In this document: positions 1-11,859 of the stretch, piece after piece
How positions within the stretch are numbered: position 1 is the first letter of the stretch
How the letters are laid out: each line of letters opens with the position of its first letter
NCBI RefSeq assembly: GCF_035083965.1
Contig: NC_089724.1
Coordinates: 3,644,001 to 3,708,000 of the forward strand
Direction: 5' to 3'
Length of the DNA: 64,000 nucleotides
DNA from: Branchiostoma lanceolatum
Lineage: Eukaryota; Chordata; Leptocardii; Amphioxiformes; Branchiostomatidae
Position numbers and translations under genes: made by a program
The notes under the pieces: generated by a model
What the model was told of the DNA's origin: nothing
Seen by the model: only the letters and a program-made list of their open reading frames with translations
The model's database searches: none

Positions 1-1423
1 CAACAGCAAATATTGGATTAGAGGTGGGGCCCGAACTCGGAAGTGTGTTTTGATTTGAACTTTTGATTGTGGCATGAAGAGGAAGGACGGGGGTAAATAA
101 ATGGATCATATGAGAAAAACGCCTACAAACCAGCGACTTGAAGTATTAAATCAGGCCATACCTCTGCGGCTTGTGCCAACAAGGAAGCACCTGAATTTTT
201 CCTCCATCCTTTTGGCCAGGTGCCACGGAGGCGCTCTCTGATTCGCACCCCTACAGTTCGGCCGAGCGATGTGTCACTCAAGATTAGAACTCTAACTCTA
301 ACCGAGTACAAACCTCTGTCAAACTTACCGTACACCTGCATAATTTACAGACGTTGCCTACATACCGACAGTTACCTATGTGCTTACCTGTACAACAGGT
401 GTGTTGCCTTACCTGAGTCTAGAAGGCGCACCACCCGACGGCGGGGTCACAGTCAGACGTGTTTACGTCTCCGGCTGTCAAGACAGACACCACAGAAAGC
501 ATGCGCAGTTTGTCCTTGAAAATTTTCTTCAGGCGATTTTGTTCGACTAACAGTAGTATTAAGACACAGTACTTTGAACATTTATATAATAGAACGACAG
601 GGAGGACGTGTGTGTTTTGACCACGAGTCTAGGTGTAGACATTTTAATTTTTTTTTCAAGAGGGAAACACCTGATTGAATGATGGACAGAAGGATTCACA
701 GAAGGATCCATGTCGGAAAAAGGGTGTGCGTATGTTATTATTGTATTACGTCGAGAAAATGGTACACAAGTAGATGATTATTTGTCTTAGAAAGTACAAT
801 GTACTAGAAGAACCAACCAGTCCAGTTGTAGTTTTGTAGCTTGAGATGTTATTAACTTGTACAAACATTGTTATCCTTAATTGACCCATATACGGATGGA
901 TCAGGCTATCAGATGACAAGGTTGACAACTTTTGTTGTTGTTGTTTATGGCATGAACCACTTGATTTTAGGGAGTAAAAAGTATACATTCATTCAGAAGA
1001 CCACAGTTCACCTCAACGTAATATTACGTTATGAAGTGTACAATTTACGTACTGAATCTTTACCATAGATTTTTCTTTCTTCTTTTATTGTACGTTTTTG
1101 GTAAGAGAGAAAACTGAGAATATGACGTCGAAGTGAACCTACCCTCAGGTAGGCGAGTTGAGCTCACCCCCCGCCATGCACCGCGCGAGGTAAACATCCA
1201 ACATGGCCGACCGACCGCGAAAATAATTTCGCAACTTGTAGTGACTCCCTTTTCGGTCATTCAGTGATGCGTTAAAAGGCTTTTGGTGTAGTTCTTCTCT
1301 GGCATGTACATCAACGGTTACATTAGAGCTGTGCAAGGTGCTGTCATGTTTCAGAAAGGGGCCTAGACGCCGATTTTCGGGCACACAAGACGAAGGCGGA
1401 TCGCACAGACGACGTCACCGGCC
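1..1423. other. Left flank with no recognisable gene; promoter side of the OCIA-domain gene
   Basis: I see no exon with a convincing protein family match in this stretch. The short open frames on both strands have no recognisable motifs and no splice context. The last 250 bases become richer in CpG and contain the likely promoter of the gene starting at 1424. A terminal exon of a gene lying left of the window cannot be excluded. Confidence 0.5.
1145..1423 (+). promoter_or_regulatory. Probable CpG-rich promoter and 5' UTR of the OCIA-domain gene
   Basis: This stretch just before the start codon at 1424 is richer in CpG than its surroundings. It carries AACATGGCC near 1200, which matches the YY1 consensus, and GACGTCACC at 1411-1419, a CRE-like half site. 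There is no clear TATA box, as is usual for housekeeping promoters. The transcription start is not visible from sequence alone. Confidence 0.45.
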
Positions 1424-4274
1424 ATGGCGGAGTTCGACTTTCTGGAGAACCCCCGGCTGATGCGCGTTCCCACCAAGAAATGGATCGCGAACCCGTGCGA
1501 GAGGATCCTGGTGCCGGACAAGGACTTTGTCTACATGCTGGAGATACAGGATGTGCCAGTTAGAGCCAGAGACAAGGTTGGGTTTCCACAAATCATACTT
1601 CAAGGTGCACGGAAGGGGGCGGGGCCGATCCTTTGTTATTGTTGTGTTGGGGTGCCACCCGTTTGTTGTGATAAAGCTAGGCACAACTTCTGGGTGCTAT
1701 ATCATATCGGCGCTGTGTGTACCCTGCTGCTACTAGTATTACTTGACAACTGTTACAGGTGTTTCTTCCTTTCTTAGACATTCAACTGTTTTCTTAAGAA
1801 TCTGCATAATTTGATGATGCCATTATGACGTAACCTCTTGTTTCATAGTTCATCCACTGGAGAATGATGACGTCAGAGGAGGAGCAGACCTTTAAAGAGT
1901 GCGAGCACGAGAGGTTCTGGACGAGATGTGGGTATAAAACTGAGGAATAAATGCCATGTATCATATTCATAGCCATTGGTATCATCATTTATGAAATTGG
2001 CTGTCCATCTTATGTCATAGTGCATCTTTATTTATGTCATAGTGCATCTATATTTCTGTCATCACAGAGTGCAAAAAGTCTTATTGACAGGAAGCACAGA
2101 AAGGCCTTTTAATCGGTACACATCCAATAAAAGAATTGGTGCAGTGGCTCAGTCAGTAGAGTGATCGCCTAACAAGCATGAGGTCAGGGGTCGGATTCCA
2201 GCCAGGACATCCTGTCAATAACCACAGCCATATTCAAAACAGACATCTGACTTCAAAATTTGCAAGGGAATTTTCTTGTTTCCGAAGTGGACAAATAATT
2301 CTGTTTAGTTAATGGAGGAGGTAGAATGACTTTCTCTTCTGATTCCTAGCTGTTCCCTTCATGATTGGAGTGTCGGCCATCACAACAGTCCTGTCCAGAC
2401 GGGCAAGTGAGTCTCATTCGAGTTTTGTCTGATGGGCAATGATCATGTGGCCCATTTAAATGTATAAAAGGTCAGTCATATTGGTGAATGCAGCTGATGT
2501 TTAATCCCAAAGTAATGTCGACAGGATTCTTTATTTATTCTGTTGATATCTCGTGTTTACTCAGTATCTTTTCAATCTATTCCAGAATACAATCTATGGC
2601 AGAAAGCAATATGCCAGTATGGTGAGTACTGACATTTCCATTAATCTAATATAAAATATTGGGCTTATAGTATAAGCAGAGATTTAATAGTCCAACTCTA
2701 AATCAGGCATTTCAGAAAGGGTAGTTCACCTCCGGTAAGAGAAAATACTTCCAGGAAGAAGGACTGTTATCATCCTAGCCACAAGTGTGTGATGTTTGTC
2801 ATCCTATATTTTCCAGCTTTCATGTATGTATGTTTTACATGCCAGACCACGTGGTCTTATGCTACATGCTTACACAGCTTTCATCTATATACACTTAATG
2901 TATTTTTCTTTAGCTGCTCTGACGGTGGGAAGAGACCTGGGACACTTCACATACTGGTACCTGGAACACGAGAGATGGGCGGAGAGGTTCATGCACCTTC
3001 AGGGGTCCACCTACGGGGAGGCGCTCAGAAGGAGAGACTGCCAGCTGCAGAGGTCAGGGGGCAAAGGCCATGTTTTTTTTTGTCACATCCTGGTAGTCTG
3101 ACTTAAGAATTTTGCTCCTAGCGATTGACTGATTGGCCCTTATATAGCCCATGATAGTGAATGATGATGCAGCACAGGCAAGCATTGTGGCAAAGTACAA
3201 TCATATGAAGTTAATATAACATTTTTTTTTCATTCTACTATATTCCTCAACATATTCTATGACATCGCTAGATGTCCCTGTTCTGTTGAGCACAGTGACT
3301 TCTAACATGCAAGTCATTTATAGATGGTCAGAAAATCCAGGAAGCATTGGTAGCAACTGCAGAAGTGGCAAATGACGATGATAACTAATGATCTGTCTGT
3401 TGAAAAGCTAAGTCAAAAATGTACCAAACATCTGCATGACTATTAATTCTGTCTATTTTCTTTTCAGATGGTATCCCAAGGGAGCTCCCCCCATCCCCCA
3501 AAACTTACTTTACACCAGGCAAGAGACCCCCTCCGCCCTGCCTCCATTGCCACCTTATCCCTCTCCATATCTAATCACAGCTTCATTGTCCTCACCAGCG
3601 GCCTCACCAGCGGTAGAGCCGCAAGTTCCATCTGACATTGATGAGAAATACACAGACTACTCCATTGAGTACAGCTCGCCACTTTTTACTTCATCCCTTG
3701 GTGAAGTAGCTGATCTTGATAAAGAGGAAGCAACTATAGAACAAGAGGAGAATCACACAGAAGTCACAGTATCCTCCTCAGATAATGGAAACGATAAGAA
3801 TGATCAGTCTGTCCCATCATCCCCTTCACCTCATTTCCCATCATTCCCTCCACCAGCATTCCCATCATCCTCTCCACCAGCATTCCCATCATCCTCTCCT
3901 TCAGCATTCCCAGCATCCCTAGTCAACTGGGATGAAGATGATGCAACATTGCATGAAGATGATGCAACCATTCCTGAAAATGATGATGCAACCATTCAGG
4001 AAGGAAATGTGTTATCAGATGATTCTAATGCTGTGACTGAGGATATTGAAGAAGTTCTACCAGAGAAAGGCAAGTATGCATCTTGTTTCTTCATTCGAAC
4101 TATGGTAGTACAAATGTATCTATAAATCAATGCTTTCCAGAAAAATGAGAATTATTTACATGTTAAAGTGGAAGGAAAGACTTATGTTATAGATGTTTGC
4201 CTTGTTTTGCAGCAGAAAAGAGGAGGAACATATATGGAGACATCATAGAAGAGGATATACAAGGCGAGAGATAA
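1424..4274 (+). CDS. OCIAD1: OCIA domain-containing protein (OCIAD1-like), seven exons
   Basis: Exons: 1424-1558 (or to 1576, both in phase 0), 1849-1927, 2350-2406, 2586-2621, 2914-3052, 3468-4069 and 4213-4274; all phases join. The product is about 370 residues. Exons 2-3 give SEEEQTFKECEHERFWTR followed by SVPFMIGVSAITTVLSRR, which matches the start of the OCIA domain (Glu-rich, Cys, FW.RS.P, then a hydrophobic segment). Exon 5 ends the domain with the family-typical GEALR. Exon 6 is a long, low-complexity, Pro/Ser- and acid-rich tail, including three AFP[AS]S-type repeats. The last exon ends with NIYGDIIEEDIQGER, reminiscent of the KYGD tail of vertebrate OCIAD1. OCIAD proteins are endosomal/mitochondrial membrane proteins linked to complex III assembly and signalling; that role is family knowledge. 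The tail is longer than in human OCIAD1 (245 aa). The sixth intron starts with GC, not GT. Polyadenylation signals AATAAA lie at 4843 and 4944. OCIAD2 is the alternative orthology. Confidence 0.8.
2136..2300 (+). mobile_element. tRNA-derived SINE fragment in an OCIAD intron
   Basis: The segment begins with GTGGCTCAGTCAGTAGAG and continues to GGTCGGATTCC about 40 bases later. These are good matches to the A and B boxes of an internal RNA polymerase III promoter, as in tRNA-derived SINEs. It does not fold as an intact tRNA. The right end is not sharply defined. Confidence 0.55.
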
Positions 4275-6310
4275 CATCCATCACTGTGTGCTGCAGTTTT
4301 CAAAACTCATAGTCATAAGCAGTCACATCTTGTAGGACCTTGAAGTGTAAAGATGCCCAGTTGGTTGAAATGGGCAATATGTTGCTAGAGTCCCAGCCTA
4401 CAATTTATCTGTCAAAACTCTGGACTCTGCTATTCATGCTACTGGCAGGGGTAATGTTATGCAGTCCTTTCAAGGGAATGTGACATAAGATGATGATCCA
4501 TTGTCTAAGATTAGTCTCCGACCAGATGCCACTATATTTTTCAAGAAGGGAATACACACACTTCTGAGTGTGTCAGCTCAAACCGTGATGCCTTCCCAGC
4601 TGCCTACTTCACAGGTGTAATAATGTATAACTGAAACCTCCTTCAATGGTAATATTAACGTAACGTACACCAGGCTGCTTTGGGAAAATACATCTTGATC
4701 ACCTGCGACAAAATCCTTTTGGTGTTGGAACTTATGTAATATGAGACTGCCTGTATGCGAACTTGATACAAGATATGGCTTTAATTCTGTGTTGTCTAAA
4801 TGTATTTTAAGAGTTTCTTAAGCATAATTGTCTAAGAAAATCAATAAATCTCTTTGTCTCAAGCAAGCCTAGATAATAATAAAGGGTTTCATATGTTTCA
4901 GGTGCCCTGCCCTGAGCTTGTACAATTATTACATGTATATTGCAATAAACCAGATGTATTCTTTTTTCACTGGGTGTCTTACCCTACCTGTAATGTTATA
5001 ACTACTGTACAGTAACAGAAATTGATGTCATTTCAAAGTGACCCAGAGCAATTAGAATCTCTCCTGCCATTTTATAATGATCATTCGAACTACGACCTCC
5101 ACGACCTCATCATACCTTCGCCAAATGATGTCAGAGCTTTTCGAGTGATATAGCATAACTGTTTCTTTAGTTATGCAAATGATGTCCTCATTTTCATCAG
5201 TTCATCAGCTTCTCTACCCAAATGACACAAGTTGTTCAATGTATGGAAGTCTTCAGCCTCAGCAAAGAAAGCTATCTATTGTAGCATTACCTCATAAATT
5301 ATGTAAACAGTGCTCTGATTTGCATGATTTATGTATAGTAATGTTCACCTTTACTGAGCTTCCTATTGCCACAAGTTTGACATTCCTATCATTTACTTCT
5401 AAGGGATCATCATTAATAATGCTAACGAGGTCTTCATTTGCAAATTTGATATACATTGTGTATATCAAATATTCCTTTATTCACCATTTACATAAGTCAT
5501 ATGTTTATTAAAACGTCCTCAGTAATTATGCAAATCTGATCTGTATAACCAGCATCCAACTTTATCAATCATCATTGAAGCAATTTGGATACTGTGCCAA
5601 TAATCATGATCTGTCAACATATTCTTGAGTTATTTTCTTTCAAAGTCTCAAACAAAAGCGACCCCGGCAGTTGAACAAATGAGTCGTATGAGTGAAAACA
5701 TGTTGAAGGCAGCGCCAATCTACAAGATTTTACCTTAGAACAAGATTGTCCTTGATATTTCATTCATTTATTTCATTTATTAAACTATACGCTATGTAAT
5801 ACAAGGAACCATCACTCACTAGATGCATACAGACCGTGTAGGCCACTCAGGTCTTGATTTTGGGCAAGAAAGATAGGTCAGGTCATCATCATCATCATTT
5901 TGTAGGTCAGGTCAGGTCAAGTAAAAGTCAAGGCCTTTATTTTACTTCAACATTAGCGTCGAGTTTGGAGATAAATTAATTAATGAATAAGTGTTGAATT
6001 CAGCATACTCGGAACCCCAACACCGACCTTGTGGGGCAATATTTTTGGCAAGGGGGCAGAAAGTTGTCGCCTGCACGGCAGAGCCAAATAGGTGTTGGGG
6101 CATTTATTTGGCAGGGGCAGAAATTTGGCTTCACACCGGGCGCGGCATAAACCGGAAAACCCCCTCTCCTCATTTATTTTTTGGAACGGCCCAATGACGT
6201 AGTTTATGCTCCCCCCAACCCGCTGCACCGCGAAGAATGTTGTTGGGAGGCGCCATTTTTGATTGTCAGAAAAATTCGAAAACCACTTCTCAGGGACTTA
6301 GTTTGTCAAT
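4275..6310. other. 3' UTR and intergenic stretch between the OCIA and THAP genes
   Basis: The first 700 bases are probably the 3' UTR of the OCIA gene, with AATAAA at 4843 and 4944. Then follows a dispersed repeat (5060-5690), listed separately. Around 5876-5930 there is a short GGTCAGGTCA/ATCATC simple repeat. From 5980 to 6236 the sequence is G-rich with no coding signal I recognise. The last 70 bases, with GCGCCATTTTTG, are probably the THAP gene promoter. Confidence 0.5.
5060..5690 (+). repeat. Dispersed repeat, copy A (second copy at 10250-11065)
   Basis: The block shares many stretches, in the same order and orientation, with 10250-11065. Examples are TATGCAAATGATGTCCTCA against TATGCAAATAATGTCCTCA, TGTTCACCTTTACT, AGCTTCCTA and TTGAGTT-TTCTTTC near the right end. 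The two copies are clearly diverged and contain small gaps. It looks like the 3' untranslated part of a LINE or a degraded DNA element. No coding part is visible. Confidence 0.6.
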
Positions 6311-9300
6311 ATGCGTACCAAAAAACGTACAGTCTGTGTTGCAGCATATTGTAAGAACGTCTCTTCCCCTTCCATTAGCCTTCACGCGTTCCCGAAGAAC
6401 GAGAAAGTTCGCGAGGAGTGGGCCCGAAATGTACGTCGGACAAGAGGCCCTCGGCCGGCCGCGGGAGAGAAGGTATGGACGCCGACCAAGTCGTCTCTGC
6501 TGTGTTCTGCACATTTCTCGGAGGAATGCTTCGACCCTGTCCCAGGTATAAAGAAGATGCTTGGGCTCGATGTGCGGCACGGTAGGAAACTGCTGCCCGG
6601 TGCTGTTCCAAGCATCTTTCCTCGGGGCACAGCGCCAGCCACGCCGGCGAAACGGAGAGAATCACGGGCTGTAGAGAAAAGGCGCCATCGGGAGGTTAGT
6701 ATGATCCTATTATTGAATGTAACAAAGGTATTATTATTCAGAAACAAAATACGTGTACGAAATAGATATAGACGCGGTTCTTCCATTATATACGAAATTT
6801 GAACGGGTTGATAGAAAAGGCAGTCCGGTCCAGGCGGCGGACAGAGCGGTCCAGGGTTATGGGGAGGAAAAAGGTGTCTGACCTTTTCTGCATGCGATTG
6901 CGCCCCTCCTGGCAAAAAGTAGTAGAATTGCTAGCAAGCTTGTACCCTGCTGATGTGTTCCCCAGTATCTTAACACGAAGCACACAGATTGGCTATGATG
7001 AAATTGGTGGTCTGAGCTGGTCAATTGATCTCAATTTTATTCAAGACTCAGTTTGATGCCAGTTTTAGATGGCACCCCTTTCAGACGTAAACTGAACTGC
7101 AGCAAACTCACCATTTCCCTAAAAGTCAGAGTACTCCCGAAATACTGTGGGGCCCCTAGTGGGCCCACGGACATACTGAGCACCCCAATTTGATTCGGGT
7201 ACGGGCCCATGTCGCTAAGTGCCCTGGGTAGGGACGGCTAAGCCCTGCGGTACTCTTGCTTCCAGGGATACTCATCCTATAATGCAGTAACAGTTTTCAG
7301 GTGTAAATCTGCAATCTACTTGTACAGTCTCCAAGCAGAGGTATTTCTGAGTCAGTGACCATACGATTTCCACCTCACTATCAATAATTACACTGAAGAA
7401 TTTTCAAGACTTGTCCAAGGATTTTTTCTCACCACAATGTACTTTGTACCCCGTCCTGGATGTTATCTGAACTCTGGGTCCAGTCTGGGAGTCACAGGAA
7501 AATTAAGTGTGCCACTGCTACTACAGATATTTAGTAGCAAATTTGCATCTTTTGTGTGTGTGCGCATGTGTGTTTGTTGCTGCAATTTCTCAAACATACT
7601 TGTATAAATATGATACATCAGTCCATCATAGTCTTGCTGTAACATTTAATTGCATTGTTTCATTTCACATGAAATTGGCTTTTTCACGATTTCGCAACTG
7701 ATCACTGTTTACTCTGACTTTCAGATCATCAGAGAGTTACTCGGGCCAGTGGCTCAAGGGAAGGCTGCACAAACCAAGACACCGGACACACAACAGAGCG
7801 TCAAGGAAGAAGACGACCACAAGGAAAACTTTGGCAATGCTGACAACAACGTTAGAGCATCCCAATTGAGCTGTGGTATTACCACTGGTAAAGCTGCAGT
7901 AGATGTAAAAGAGGAGGCATTAGATGAACTGGAGGAGAGCCTTGTTAATTGTTGTAACAGCACTGCACAGCTGCTGAGTTTTGATACAGTTGGTACTGAT
8001 GCTGAGGAGATAGGTGAAGAAAAGATGAAGCTGGATAATTGTTACAACGCCAGTACACCATCTCAGCTGAGTTGTAGTGCAGTTGGCACTATGAACTGTT
8101 ACGACACCAACACATTGTCCTTGCAGAGTGGTAGGACACCTTGCACTGAGGTTGAGAAGGAAAGTGGCCAAGAGACAACTCTCGCTGACTATTGCAACAT
8201 TGTTCCACCTCCGCTAAGTTGTAGTATAGTTAATACCAAGGTTGATGAGGGAAATAACCATGCTAAACCAACAGCCAAGATTCCTCGTAAGCGTGTTAGG
8301 ACAAAAAAGCCTACAAAATCAAAATCGTGTTTGCGCTCAAAAAAAATGAAGGGATGTGTACCAGTCAAGGTAGATTATGTGGGGCCTGGCCATGCAGCAT
8401 CAGATACCTTTCAAAATACGAATGTTGCAGCAGCGAATCCTGGGCTGACTCTTCTGCCAATAATTGTGTACCAGCCAACCTTTTCCCTGGATGCCAGCAA
8501 TGTTTCAGAAGTAAGCAACAAACTGCAGGTACCAACATGTAAACAGAGTAGAAAGCAAGTGTTGGGACCAAACAAAGCAGTATTTCCTGAGGTTTTAAAG
8601 ATGGACCACAATAATTCTACCGGTATTGACACGAATAGTACATCTTCTCAGCTCAAATGGGAAGTAGTAACTGACAGTCTGGAGGGTGGTGAGGTAGAGA
8701 AGGACCTCAGTAACGGGAACAGCACTGTTGATGCAAAGGAGAAAGATGTATCAGAAGAAGATGACTTTGACGCGTTTGAGGAAGAGCTTTCATCATCAGA
8801 AGACGAGAAGAAGAGTTACGATAGCGACACTTCGTGGCACATGTCTTCAGAGGAAGATGAACTGTTTGATGATAGCGATGAATCTGTGTCATCCTGCGAC
8901 AGTGACTCAGTAGAAGAGACAGAGCGTCGAAAGCAGCTTCAAAGAAAATACAATTCAAAACGGAAAATGAAGACATCGTGGGTGTGCGAGTGCGGGGAAA
9001 AGTTAACCAGTCAAGTGTCATATTACAAACACAGGTTGGAGGCCCACCCAGTAACATGCGAGTACTGTTATGAAAAGTTTCGCTCAGTAGGAATGCTTCA
9101 GAAACACATGAAAACACACATGCCGGGCGAAGACAGACTGGACTTGAAGGGTAACAAGTTGTACCTGTGCGACCACTGCGGACAGTTCTTCAATAACAAG
9201 GACATGAAGCGACATGAGATGCAGCTTAGCAAAGCAAGACCGTACAAATGCGAGGTTAAAAACTGCAAGTCTTCTTTTAAAGAGAAGGGTCAATTGAGAA

Positions 9301-9737
9301 ATCATGTCCGTATTGTCCATGATAGAAGTCGCTTCCCCTGCCCTTACGAGGGCTGTAAGAAAACATTCGGAACGAAGTCAACAATGTTGAAACATTACAG
9401 AGTGCACACAGATGAACGCAGCTACCAGTGTTCATTCTGCGGTAAAATGTTCCGCAGGATATGTCACCTGAGTGTGCACATGAGGATTCACACAGGTGAC
9501 ATGCCGTTCAACTGTACTCTGTGCAACTACAGCGGCAGACAGTCCAACTGTCTCCGGTGGCACATGAAGACCCACCATCCCGAACACTGCAAAAAGTCAG
9601 GGGAGGGAACAGGTGGAAGACCGAGGAAGGAAGCGTTGAAGAAGGATGCTTTTGTAGATGAAGGTGAATCTAAAAATGCTTCAGGGAGTGCTAAAAAGAC
9701 AGCAGTGTATTCCACACGGTCACACAGGGCAAAATAG
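6311..9737 (+). CDS. THAP domain plus C2H2 zinc-finger protein, two exons
   Basis: Exon 1 is 6311-6694 and exon 2 is 7725-9737; both junctions are in phase 0 and use GTTAGT and TTTCAG. The product is 798 residues. Residues 1-90 form a THAP zinc domain: CVAAYC, LHAFPK, a central Trp, CSAHF and GAVPSIFP supply the C2CH ligands and the usual AVPxxF end. The middle (about 130-540) is disordered, with lysine patches and then acidic Glu/Asp/Ser stretches. The C-terminal part (about 560-770) has six to seven C2H2 fingers. The first is short (CECGEK), the third lacks its second histidine, and the last four are regular with HTG- or HTD-type linkers. The protein is probably a nuclear DNA-binding regulator; the target is unknown. 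Combined THAP and multiple C2H2 architecture is uncommon. The start at 6311 sits at the family-typical distance before the first cysteine. The gene name cannot be assigned. Confidence 0.85.
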
Positions 9738-10249
9738 AAACGAGATTTGATGATGAGCTTGACTGATGGTACATTGTATACTTTGCTAGATCAAGTTAGC
9801 ATATATGTGTTGTTGGGACAAATTTAAGGTTGACTTAAGCAATCTCTTTGTTGATACAACAATGGTTGAAAAAGTTAGATATTTCTCAGGGAGACAAATA
9901 CCTTTATAGGTTTATAGTTTAGCAAACAGTCCCCATTTAGGGAAATGTTTCAAAATTTCTTGTAGGTATTAGAACTGTCGATGCTTCCTATTGGTGGAAG
10001 GTGTAAACTAGGGTATTCCCAAAATGTCCTGCCATTATATGAATTGTATATGAAAAGTTTATTGCAAATTCCTGCCCGAAGGCTAATTGCAAGTACATGT
10101 ACATGTAACACGGAGTGGACGGACAGACAATAATGAACAGTATAACAAATGTCTACTCTAGTCTTAACCATGTTAACTATATGTAACTCTGTCATTAGTA
10201 CTCATTACACACAGTATTTAGGTGTAAAGTTTATCTACATGTACTCAGT

Positions 10250-11065
10250 AGCTTTTGGTTCCAGTGTTAACTAGAGTTCTATGACCCCATAGTTACCTCT
10301 GCCAAATAATGTTAACCTTTTTAATGGATGTATCATAACTGTCGTTGATTATGCAAATAATGTCCTCAGACTGTTGCGTAAAGTATATTAGTTTATTATC
10401 TCCTCTACCCAAATAAGTTAGTAACACAAGCTGTTAAATATATGAAAGTCTTATAGCAAAGAAGGTTATTCTAGCATCTCATAAATGTAAATGAGGCCCA
10501 GATTTGCATGATTCATGTCTAATGATGTTCACCTTTACTTAGCTTCCTACTGCTGCAAGTATGGATTTCCCATCATTTACCACTATGGAATTAAAATATT
10601 TCATGTCAACTGATATCCCTCTCTTTCTCATGTTTGCAAGTCCTACTATGGAATGCGGTGGATTTATAGATTTTCCTGTTTGTGCTAAATTGCGAATTTA
10701 GTTATGCATATTAGATTTGCGTAGTTCATATTTGAGGTGCTGATTGATTTGTTAGAGCTGCCCTTCATCGTTTTAATTTTGAGACCTAATCTCCAAGCAG
10801 ATCTAATATTTAATGGTTGCAAAGACCGTATCCAACTGGCAGAAGAAGCTTGTATGGTTGCCATAGAAGCTTCTTCTGCCAGTTGGATTCGGTCTTCGCA
10901 ACCATTACTTCTGCTTGGAGATTAATTGAGACCATGTTCTTCTTGGATTTTATATATAGAGAAAAATTATGTAAATCATCACTTCAGCTATCTACGCACC
11001 AAAAATCATGACAATCTGTCAACCCCTTCTTGAGTTCTTCTCTTTCAATGTCTCATTACGAAATT
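10250..11065 (+). repeat. Dispersed repeat, copy B, interrupted by a foldback element
   Basis: This is the counterpart of 5060-5690 in the same orientation. It is split by the 138-bp hairpin element at 10787-10924, so the hairpin arrived after the repeat. The end of the copy (TCTGTCAACCCCTTCTTGAG) matches TCTGTCAACATATTCTTGAG in the first copy. Confidence 0.6.
10787..10924. mobile_element. Foldback MITE, TAATCTCC family, near-perfect 9-bp target duplication
   Basis: The ends are TAATCTCCAAGCAGA and its inverse. The whole element is almost one hairpin, with long arms around a loop near 10855. Flanks are TTTGAGACC on the left (10778-10786) and ATTGAGACC on the right (10925-10933), matching at 8 of 9 positions. 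The 9-bp duplication points to a Mutator-like origin. It is non-autonomous: no coding capacity. Confidence 0.8.
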
Positions 11066-11859
11066 GGTGCCTGTAGTTCCGCTATGGGGCCCAAAGCTAC
11101 AGCAGTTAGTCTCGTACATTCCCAAGAGCTATTTGCCACTGAAAAATCATGGCCATAGCAAGCCCAGAACACCAGAAATATCAGAATTAGAAGTTTTGCT
11201 GCAGTGCGGTACAAAGCAGCGAGGAGTCCCATTATTGAACTTGACCTTCGTTTCCTGAACCCTACCCGCCTACTAGATATGAGGATCCGTCCATGATGTC
11301 TCAAGTTATGCTGGAAAAATATGCAGCCACACACAAAAATAATCGGCACTAAGAACATAAACACGTTGTTGGCGAAAGTACAGTAATAAGCATGTGTCAA
11401 TATGAGTTATAAATAAGTATTGTCAAGAGCTGGAGGGTTAAACCTTCATAAGGCACTACAGTATTTTCTTCTGGCCCTTAGTGAGTGAGTGTCTGTGTGC
11501 CATTGTTTGCTCTCGAAAGCACAAGTCCATGGCATGCAACAGAAGCAGTGAGGTGTGGAAAAATGCCTGACTTTATGCAGATTAACTGCAAATTCATCAT
11601 GCATTTGATTTTAATCAATTCAGAACTATGACTTAATATAACAAATACTGGATACTGCTAGCAATAGTTATACATGTGAAGCATCTTGTATTATAAGTAA
11701 TGTTCTAAAAGCTGAATTAGTTATTGGAAACTTGTAGTATTGATAGAATTTTTTATGTACATGAAAACCCCTAATTGATCCTCGACAGACCAGAAAGCAA
11801 ACGGTCTCTCCAAACCCCTTTTTGCGCCCCACCTTCCCGACATCCACCCCAGTTCCAAA

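Larger units (their letters stand above)
9738..11859. other. 3' UTR of the THAP gene and repeat-filled intergenic stretch
   Basis: After the stop codon the sequence is AT-rich with no gene. It contains a second copy of the dispersed repeat also seen at 5060 and a foldback element at 10787-10924. From 11070 to 11859 I see nothing recognisable until the promoter of the gene starting at 11860, where GC content rises (11800-11859). Confidence 0.5.

Noticed and set aside
6799-7056. 85-codon open frame in the THAP gene intron
   Set aside because: The phase-0 join from 6694 to 7725 explains the gene without it, and it has no domain.
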